From Triatoma infestans (lineage: Eukaryota; Arthropoda; Insecta; Hemiptera; Reduviidae), in NCBI GenBank assembly GCA_011037195.1, contig JAAEAF010004306.1:29585-93584 (forward strand): a DNA stretch of 64,000 nucleotides, given 5' to 3'. The first letter of the stretch is position 1; the number at the start of each line of letters is the position of its first letter. Position numbers and translations under genes: made by a program. The notes beneath the pieces were generated by a model, which did not search any database, had not been told where the DNA came from, and saw only the letters and a program-made list of their open reading frames with translations. This document shows, piece after piece, positions 56,601-64,000 of this stretch.

Positions 56601-56666
56601 AAAATCTGTTGTGTTGCAAAACTGTCTCCAAGCCTCGTATTTTTCTTCCATCTCGTATGTTTCCAA
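53657..56666 (-). mobile_element. 5'-truncated LINE with RNase H, 3.0 kb
   Basis: It is bounded by identical 13-bp target duplications and ends in an A13 tail on the minus strand. It contains the reverse transcriptase, RNase H and C-terminus of ORF2, then about 400 bp of 3' UTR. The endonuclease and ORF1 are missing, as expected from 5' truncation at integration. Confidence 0.92.
54062..56660 (-). pseudogene. LINE ORF2: RT, RNase H and C-terminus
   Basis: Minus-strand blocks: linker (56660-56345), APGLDG region near 56310, SVNGKILDKLMIDRIILYLN (near 56115), SLDVAGAFNAAWWSNIF (near 55930), TQGCPQGSCSGPYFW (55775-55735), and the catalytic site as AFAGDFLIVV (near 55665), so the first aspartate of ADD is Gly. 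KYLGIIIDPKLNWNRHID follows near 55440. RNase H shows YTDGSKENDNVGSAVVVY (54936-54883), NNQAELMAISKSLEW (54825-54781), LHTDSK and, after a 1-nt shift near 54660, WVKAHAGNEGNERAD (54605-54560). The C-terminus is CPCDGLSEQTPKHLLFECSL (54277-54218). At least four frame breaks. R1/I-type by RNase H and FDNVWW-like motif. Confidence 0.9.
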
Positions 56667-56679
56667 GCTGTAAGTACTA
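56667..56679. repeat. Target-site duplication, right copy
   Basis: gctgtaagtacta, identical to the left copy at 53644-53656. Confidence 0.9.
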
Positions 56680-57885
56680 TGAGCTTGAATTTCGATTTGC
56701 GTGAAAATATTTCTGTGATCAATACAGTTTCCACAAGTATACAATCTTGTATAATCTACTTATCAAAAGAAAGGTATGAAGCACAGAATACAGTGCTGGT
56801 TCTTGTCAAGCATAAATAAAGACAGGTGTATATGAGTGGGCCGGAAATGGCAGAAAGCTATAGTCAGAGGAACTACTTGGAGAAATGTCAATGTATATGA
56901 CAGGATTCTCTTTTTTGCAGGGTGGGCGTCGCAAACATTTCTATCCAAACCTCTATGTACTATATATATATATATATATATACCAAATATACCACTCTTC
57001 TCTGACAATAACAACAAAAGCAACAATATCATCACGCTGATATTACCTACACACGCACTCTCCGGCACACGCACCCTCCAGCCCATGCATCTTCGTATCT
57101 TTCAGCTAAGGATACCATCTCTTATATATCCCTTTCCTGCCTTCACTATTCTTCGAAAAAACATACAGCAGATAACTGATATTGTAAGCTACAAAGATGG
57201 CGTCTTTAATTCTGTCCTATCATTTTTCACCTTGCAACACAGCATATGCTAATATTCAGTATATATTCGTAAGGTATATTTTATATAGATTATATTATTA
57301 ATCGATATATTATTAATCGATATATTATTAATCGATATATCGATGCTCGATATATTTAAACAATGAATTGTAACCCTCTTTTCCGTTGTTCAGTCGGTTA
57401 CCTGACTGCCATCAAATATTGAAATATCTATATGTACGGCTGCCTATATTTTCCAAATTATGTCCGCAAATGTTTACAACAACGTGGCAGAATATGCTCG
57501 TTGATGCTTTCTTGAAGTCCTCTTAAAGACTGAATATTTTGAGTCCAGCTAAGCCTTATTAAAACTTAGACTTCTCATTCCAGATTTCCTAGGGAGTGAG
57601 GTAGGCGGTTCTTGATCTACCTTATGGTCGTGAGCTTTGAATAGGAGAAAGCTTTGAGGTGATAAGGAATGCGTCACGCCTAATGAGGCGTGTTGTGTGA
57701 TGTTGCAGGGGACAGATTGCCAGTTGTAGGCAATTCATTACAACAAAGATGTCAAAACTGGATGTCCTCGAAAAGAGTTTTTCTGCGGCCTGTTTAAATC
57801 ATCAAGAATAAATAAATCAATGTTGTATGAAACACTTTCTTCCACTGTAATTCTCACATTCAATGAACTTATGTTTTTAATCTTT
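56680..57885. other. AT-rich DNA, no gene seen
   Basis: Contains a (TA)n run near 56965 and a 15-bp tandem repeat (atattattaatcgat, three units, about 57291-57343). A degraded terminal repeat of the dispersed family may lie at 57826-57852. Confidence 0.5.
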
Positions 57886-57889
57886 TTTT

Positions 57890-58225
57890 CAGTTCCCATA
57901 TTTCTTACAAGGAGATGGCCGAGTAAATTGCCATGTAATAGACTTCCCCCATCACAAAAAGGTGCCTAATGTCTCTCAGCTCTCTAGAACTTTCTAAAAA
58001 TACATTGGGGGAGGTGACCAGTTTATAAATCTGCAGTGTGTAATTTATGTTTAAAGAAGACAATTCGAAAAGCAAAGAAAAAGTCATTTTTCCGGTTACT
58101 AGATTTTCATCAAATTGGAATTCTAGCAATATAATAGGATTTAAAAGCGTACATCACACTGAAATGACTCTTTAGAGGAAAGCTTAATGTTGCAATTTCC
58201 AAAGAATCTATCAAAAATTATATTT
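57890..58225. repeat. Partial copy of the dispersed family
   Basis: Family phrases include ttttccggttactagatttt, catcaaattggaattctagc and tttagaggaaagcttaatg. No ends seen. Confidence 0.5.
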
Positions 58226-58359
58226 CCTTAATAAATGGTTGAGGTAATTGTGGCAGTTGGAGTCTATCACCGAAGTAGTAAGATAAGAAAGAGAGTAATG
58301 ATGATCTTTAAGCCATCAGTGGAGTTACAGTATCCTAAAAAAAAATCAAAAAATGTTTT

Positions 58360-58810
58360 TATAAATCTTAGTGCAAAGCATTATGTTGTACGATTGCGAA
58401 ACCTGAATCATAGATGTTAATGAGCAAAAGAAGGTGAAGGCAGGTGAAATGAATTACTTGCGATGATCTACTAGGAAATCTGAGTTAGAAAAGTTCTGGA
58501 ACAAAGTTGTTAGAAAATTATGGAGGTAAAGAAGACAGGAGACAATAAAAGAGAGCAAGTTTACAGAGAGAAGGTTTGGTTAAGTCAGAAAAACGGAGCA
58601 TGAAAGACACTAAAAAATTTGTAAATTCTATAGAAAAAGGGGAAAGAGAGGAAAGCCACATTTGGGTGGGGGGATACAGTTAAAGAAGGTATGACTGGCT
58701 GGGGACTGGCCGAGTAACAAACCATTGATAGAGACATCTAGGAAATATAGTAAATAGAGCTTGGTAATTTTATTTGGAAACAAACTATTTGGTAGGAAAA
58801 CCCTCCTCAT
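58360..58810 (+). pseudogene. RTE-like LINE ORF2 3' end, heavily decayed
   Basis: Plus-strand words: VKAGEMNYLR, RRFG.VRK.EHER (near 58570-58605), KRGKPHLGG (near 58640-58670), and VKEGMTGWGLAE in a shifted frame (near 58682-58717), then DRDIWEI-like. This order (EM.YLRRS, RW.GHV.RM...P, GRR..GRP...W.D.V...M...GL) is that of the C-terminus of insect RTE-type reverse transcriptases. Several stops and shifts. Confidence 0.6.
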
Positions 58811-59109
58811 CAGCGGGTTAAATAAATAACATTAAAATAAAAAATAAAAGTGGTAGGCATTGTAGCACAACAAGGTTACCGAAAATCGTTGTAATCGTTT
58901 TTGATAAAATTGCGAAACAACAATAAAATCTTATGTGAAACACTCACATGACTTCCTTTTCCTCTAACTTCATAAAAAAATTTTCTTTGAAATTGCAACG
59001 TTATAACGTTGTTATGCTGGTCATAATAGGTGGCGGGTATTTTACTTATATACCTAAACGGTCTTACATGGAGCGCTCTATATCAAAAAGCTTGTGCAAA
59101 TTTAATTTC

Positions 59110-59230
59110 AAACAGATCTCCAATATCCTCTCCAATCCAAACAGACCTCCAATATCTCCAATATGCTCCCCAATCCAAACAGACCTCCAATATCTCCAAT
59201 ATCCTGTCCAAACCAAACAGACCTCTAATA
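59110..59230. repeat. 38-bp minisatellite, three to four units
   Basis: The word aaacagacctccaatatctc starts at 59139, 59177 and (changed) 59215, with an earlier shortened unit at 59110. Confidence 0.9.
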
Positions 59231-60212
59231 CCTCACTAAAATACATTTTTTTCAAAACTGTTTCAAATAAAAGTGATAAGTTTCTATCTGTGCTGCAAGC
59301 ATCCCAAGTTTAATGAAAATCGTTTCTAAACAAAAGCCTATTCTATAAAGTGGCACTTCTAAAAATTTAGAATTCTACCAATGCTTCTTATGTGTATTAA
59401 TATTATGTAAGTAGCAACAAACCATATATTATACTGAAGCAGTACTTTAGAGAAAAGCATAACGCTACTGTTCCTCCCCCAGACCACTAAAAATCAATTT
59501 TCCCGGGAAAATGCTTCAAATAAAAGTGATAGATATTTTTGTGTTTAAATGGCGTACGAAGTTTAAAGAAAATCTTGGACCACTTTTTCAGAAAATCACG
59601 AAAAACTGTTAAAAAAAAGTAAACATTCAGTAAAGTGAGACTTCCGATAGATTTTGCCCGAAACCTTCGTGTCAGATGCGGTGACAGTACCTTAATGGAA
59701 TACCAAATTTGAGTTTCCTTTTCGTTTTTGAGATATTCAATTAACGCACACTCACACATAAGAACATTCGCTAAAAAAAACATTTTCCTTCTACAGCATT
59801 CCCCCCCCCAAACATGTATTTCCGGTGAAAACTAAATTTCTATAATCTGTTCAGATCACAGTTCTTCCTCTTACTAGGAGTAAGGACTGTAACGTTCGTA
59901 TCGGATCCTCCGATGAGAAATTTCAAACTTCAGCTTCCTTTGATTTTTCGTCTTTCCAAGTATTTTTCTGTTCAATGCAGACTGACAGACACATTCTCTT
60001 TTACACAGAGAGAACTCTTAAAAGGCATTATTTCCTACTTCTCAGGGAAGTATGAAGCAATTATTTCTGATGAAACTCAATTCTCAAAAAAACCGACGCG
60101 ATCTCAATATTTATTATTAAACTAAAACAAATAAAACGATCGGTAAGACAATCGCCGATGGAATATCGAGTACTCCATCACAATATTTTAATTGTGCACA
60201 AGAGAAGAATGT

Positions 60213-60375
60213 TTGTATTTATTGGATTGGTATGACCGTATTTATTGAGATGCCTGTATTTATTAGGATGAACGTTTTTTTTTAACTTGAGTGTATTTAT
60301 TGAGCTGCTTGTATTTATTGGAGTGAATGTCTAATACGTATGAGTGTATTTATTGGGATGTCTTAGTGAGTTGAA
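60213..60375. repeat. Degenerate minisatellite based on gtatttattgggatg
   Basis: At least six spaced copies of a tgtatttattgrgatg-like word occur, with irregular spacing of 22-35 bp. Confidence 0.75.
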
Positions 60376-60668
60376 ACTATTGATACGAATGTGTAGTTTG
60401 ATTTTAATTTAGGTTGAGGTAATCAAGAGTTTCCAGGATAGTTCGGTACCGTCCTTCTTAAATTTATATAGTACTTAGATAGCATAGATATATAGGGCGC
60501 AATTTAGTTATGACTAGGGCAATGTATTGATATGTATAGCCAGTATAGTGTCAATTAAAGAAAATATCAGGTGCGAGGTGCGAATGACCTTACATGTTTT
60601 GCACCTAAAAAAAAAAAAAGAAAAAAAAAAGACAATCGATTTTTTTTTAAAACAGCAATCGTTTTGCT

Positions 60669-61572
60669 AAATTAAACAACAAAAAAAAAAGAGAAAAAAG
60701 CCCTTTGTATTTCCTTTTTCGACCCCATTTTTCTTGCCATTAGAGTACAGATCATTGATCGGCCGGAGAATACAATCATTTTGGCACTGCCAAACACAGA
60801 TAACTCGTTTTATTAAATTTACGATGTGGCTGCAGTATGAGAGGACGTCATTGGAGTGGGGACGACCAACCGCAGGGTAGACCAGGGCAACCAACGAAGC
60901 TCATAATTAACCGCACAGTTAATGAGCGCTTATAATGGAAATATAGAGGGAAGAGAGCAAGTTGATGACGAGACTCTAGAGGCGGCGGGTGGTAGTGGAA
61001 ACCAACTTGGAAGCGCCGAGGGTGGTTGTGAGAGGCGGCCAGTTTTATTAATTAAGAATCAGCTTGGGGGCGGCTATTCGACGCTCTTCTTGTCTCTAGT
61101 CTGGTTTGCCTCATCTTCAGCTGCTGTCTTACTTATCTGGCCTGTTTCCGATTCTACATGCATTGGACGTTCCGCAAAGTATCACTATACCCTACGCCAT
61201 GTTCGTATGTTCTTGACGTTCTCTCGTTATTTATTACTTCTTGTCAGTTTTATTCAAGACAATTAATTGTTTAATGAGTTTAGCTTCTGGTTACAGTCGG
61301 CTCAGCAGACAGCTCGCCACTTTACCACAACAGATATATCTCCGCACATAGCAGCTAATCCGATCTAGTCCTTATGCGATAAATATTTGCTAAGGGTCAG
61401 GGTTTGTATTGCGATCAGGTCAGAGTAAATTAAACAACAACAAAAAATGAAAAGAAGCCCTTTGTATTTGTTTGTTTCGGCCCCATTTTTCTTGCCGGGG
61501 ATTATTGATCGGCCGGAGAATACAGTCATTTGGCACTGCCAAACACAGATACTCGTTTTATTAAATTTGATA
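60669..61572. repeat. 150-bp direct repeats flanking a 600-bp GC-richer core
   Basis: 60669-60822 and 61426-61572 agree closely (shared words include gatcggccggagaataca and ggcactgccaaacacagata). The core between them (60823-61425) is less AT-rich than its surroundings. Terminal direct repeats with a short non-coding core resemble a miniature LTR element (TRIM), but no primer site or polypurine tract is clear, so a segmental duplication is equally possible. Confidence 0.6.
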
Positions 61573-62024
61573 ATTAAAATGACAAATTTTTGAAATTGAA
61601 TTTTCACCAGATATACATGTTTTGAGGTCTCCTGAGTACGAAATTAGTGTTTTCAGTAACTGGTCACTTTGTATATATCGTATATATATATATATAAAGG
61701 GAATATCTTTGTATGATAATTTTAATGGTTAATAACTATTTATTATTTTTAATTGAAACATTTTTCCAAAAAAATTATATTCAATTGTTGACGAACTTCT
61801 GGCTTTTAATTGTGTTGCTTCAGTGTTTTTCTGGGTCATAATATAATTATCACTTGCCTACATTCCCAGACTATGAGGTTTTTACTTATCCCCTCCATCA
61901 CTATATTTATTGGTTGGAACTTATCCCCCACCACCTCTATATTTATGAAAATTTGTCATTTTATATATATAATTGCGTTAACAGGAAGTAAGAGAAAGTC
62001 CGTGTGAGTGCTTCACACCGATGT

Positions 62025-63795
62025 GTTTACATTCATATATAGTTAGAAAAAATGTAATACGACTGTAGAAATAATGTATTCAACATATGAGTAAAGTAGG
62101 TATTTTAACACTCTCGTTCAGTTGCCACACTCGTTTATTATTTTTATAAAAATGAAGGTGAAGTTCTTAACTTAAACATTTGTTTCAACTTTTTAAAATC
62201 GATTTAACAATCGGGAGAAAGTTCTATGCTACAAATGACATAGAAAGTAAAGTAGAATTATTATTATTGTCTTATTGAAAGTTGGCAACAGTGTAATTAT
62301 TTTCTATCTCTATTTCAATCACTTTTATTCTTTAGAGATTCAAAGCACAAATTTAGCATGCAAAAGTTACCTTATTCAACTATTGTAGAAAAAAATTATA
62401 TACAATAATTCTAAAAGATACATTAAGAATGTACTACAGGACAACATTCATTCATCATTATATGTATCATTTTTAAGTATTTATTAATTTATAAGATTTT
62501 GCCCCCCTCCTCCGATCACCTCTCATACTATACGGTTTTAATTCATTGTTTCACATATTATATGATTTTTATTCATAGTTCTTAATTTTAGTGCCAATTA
62601 CTTTAGATAAATTTCAAATATCAAAAGGTGATATCACCTTTACAGCACTTTCTTGAAGTTCACTTATTTAGCAACATATTAATCTTTAGAGATAAATTTT
62701 TTCAGCTAACTTAGTTTTCAGTTTGTAATTCAGATGTAAGATTTTTTTTTAAGTTAAATAATATTGTTTTTTCTCCATTTTTAGTTACTTTTAAACATCT
62801 GAAATACAAAATGAAGGATGCTGAATTTTTGCTGTTATGGTTCAAACTATTGTCTTTTTTTTCCTTATTTTGAACAGCTCAAGAAGACATTGAAAAAGCT
62901 TTGGGCACAGCGGCTTGAACTCCTTTGATCTGCACAGTTATGACTGGCTCACAGTACACCGTATACTCACTCCACTAATATTTAAAAAAAAAATAACTGA
63001 ATGCCGGAAATAGAATTTTACAAGTTCCTATATTTGATTGTGTATTAGTTTTGTTTTTGTTTTTTTAATTTTTATTTCGCCTTAAATGATTTTCTTTTTC
63101 TGTTATTTTCTTCTGCTTTTGATGGAAAATTAAAAAAAATCGAAACACTTAGAGAAACAAAATTGACTAGCTATGAATAGATTTCTTTTATGAAGACTAG
63201 CGGAAATAACTTCAACTGCACATTTACTTTTATTACTGACTGTTACACGTCACGCACTAGTTTCCACCAGAGGTGAGACCATCTCTCGGCAAAAACTATT
63301 CTTTTCAATTTCCATTATATAACAGAATAATACATATTTTCCTCAAACAAACTGGTGTAAAATATTCGCTGGACTTCCTTTCATTGGAAATATGACAATC
63401 TTACATTACATTTTGAATGGTACATTACACACATAGACTATTTACTAAAAATACTTTATTCAGGCCTCCATATTTGTTTTGACTGTTTTGAGTATTCGCT
63501 TTTCGTCACGTTTTGTTAAAGAGAATGAGAATGTCGCACGTTATCCCTGAAGTCGTCTATATTCTCACACTATTGAACAATGGCCAAAATCCCAAAACCG
63601 GTCGATGAACACAAATTGCAATAGCCTCTTATGGGAAATCTCTCAGCTCTTAAATGATATTCATTGACGAAGATCTGTATTTTTCCAAAACAAATTATGT
63701 AAATAACAACAGTACGCCTCTTACAAATTATTAGAGTTTATGTATGTGTTTCTAGAAGAGGAAAAGAGCAATATTTGAAGGTTGATGTAGTTTGA
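62025..63795. other. AT-rich DNA without a recognisable gene
   Basis: A weak left terminal repeat of the dispersed family may lie at 63350-63390 (actggtgtaaaatattcgct). No gene, RNA or other repeat recognised. Confidence 0.5.
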
Positions 63796-63799
63796 AGTA

Positions 63800-64000
63800 G
63801 ATATATATAAAGAGAGCGCGAGCGAAGAAGTGATTGGATGTTCCGGGTCAGCTAGCCAGTGGAGAGTACTTGTAGAATTAACTTTGACAAGGAGACGGCA
63901 TGAAAAGTGAGCGAGTGGGCGGTAACACAGTACTGTAGAGGCGGACTCAAATCTCTGTGACAGTTTCCATGTAACTAGATCAAAGGTTTCCTCCGTCTTG
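63800..64000 (+). promoter_or_regulatory. Possible promoter region at the window end
   Basis: tatatataaagagagcgcga near 63804 is a good TATA word followed by a GC-richer stretch with gcgagcg and gtgagcgagtgggcgg. The base composition changes clearly from the preceding AT-rich DNA. It might be the start of a transcription unit, or an LTR, that continues beyond the window. Nothing downstream can be checked. Confidence 0.2.

Larger units (their letters stand above)
58924..62022. repeat. Region bounded by inverted ends of the dispersed family, 3.1 kb
   Basis: The left end at 58924-58965 (tatgtgaaacactcacatga) and the right end at 61987-62022 (agtaagagaaagtccgtgtg, agtgcttcacacc) are in the right orientation to be the two ends of one copy. 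The inside has family phrases at 59330-59890 and 61590-61800, but also unrelated repeats (59110-59230, 60213-60375, 60669-61572), so it is either one copy with later insertions or two partial copies. Confidence 0.45.

Noticed and set aside
56680..56744. Extension of the LINE frame upstream of 56667
   Set aside because: The 13-bp target duplication shows that the element ends at 56666; the open frame runs into flanking DNA by chance.
60922..61266. A 114-codon open frame on the plus strand
   Set aside because: No recognisable domain; the hydrophobic part arises from low-complexity pyrimidine-rich DNA, and it lies between two non-coding direct repeats.

Overview
The window looks like an AT-rich, transposon-dense stretch of an animal nuclear genome, most likely an arthropod and probably an insect. 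The evidence is the mix of elements: Ty3/Gypsy elements, including an env-bearing errantivirus-like copy; R1/Jockey-, RTE- and I-like LINEs; a Penelope element with a GIY-YIG nuclease; Helitrons with a Pif1-type helicase; tRNA-derived SINEs; and many microsatellites. There are no bacterial-style operons. I found no convincing host protein-coding gene in 64 kb. Nearly every protein-like reading frame belongs to a decayed mobile element. The species cannot be named from the sequence alone.

Layout. 1-1.9 kb: AT-rich DNA and a broken LINE ORF1 with zinc knuckles. 2.0-6.9 kb: a decayed LINE on the minus strand, split by an LTR-less Gypsy pol fragment (2.5-4.4 kb). 6.9-7.7 kb: a 40-bp minisatellite and a dispersed noncoding repeat. 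7.7-16.6 kb: a three-level nest. A plus-strand Helitron is interrupted by a minus-strand R1-like LINE (7-bp duplication TTAGCCA at both edges). That LINE is interrupted by a minus-strand errantivirus-like element and, separately, by a related solo LTR in the opposite orientation. 16.6-17.5 kb: the head of a second Helitron, two bases past the target T of the first. 17.5-21.4 kb: a fairly well preserved Gypsy pol with its 3' LTR. 21.7-25.9 kb: a rearranged second Gypsy family (two LTRs in opposite orientation, two integrase pieces back to back) with a Penelope copy inserted in one LTR.

26-64 kb is mostly non-coding. It carries several copies of a 1.3-1.7 kb repeat family with inverted ends that contain a small hairpin, two different tRNA-derived SINEs, minisatellites, and more LINE pieces. 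These include RTE-like 3' ends (27.9, 40.3 and 58.4 kb), an ORF1 with coiled coil and RRM-like region (34.9-35.8 kb), a LINE with the head-to-head structure of twin priming (37.5-38.9 kb), a LINE with RNase H split by other repeats (39.7-41.8 kb), and a 3.0-kb 5'-truncated LINE with a 13-bp target duplication (53.66-56.67 kb). No element here appears able to move: each pol or helicase has stops, frameshifts, missing parts or lost catalytic residues.

The most interesting structures are the nest with inverted LTRs; the leader of the second Gypsy family, where a perfect 20-bp inverted repeat brackets the primer binding site and the site extends into the shape of a class II tRNA 3' half; and the dispersed family whose terminal repeats keep a hairpin, with one compensatory-looking pair change.
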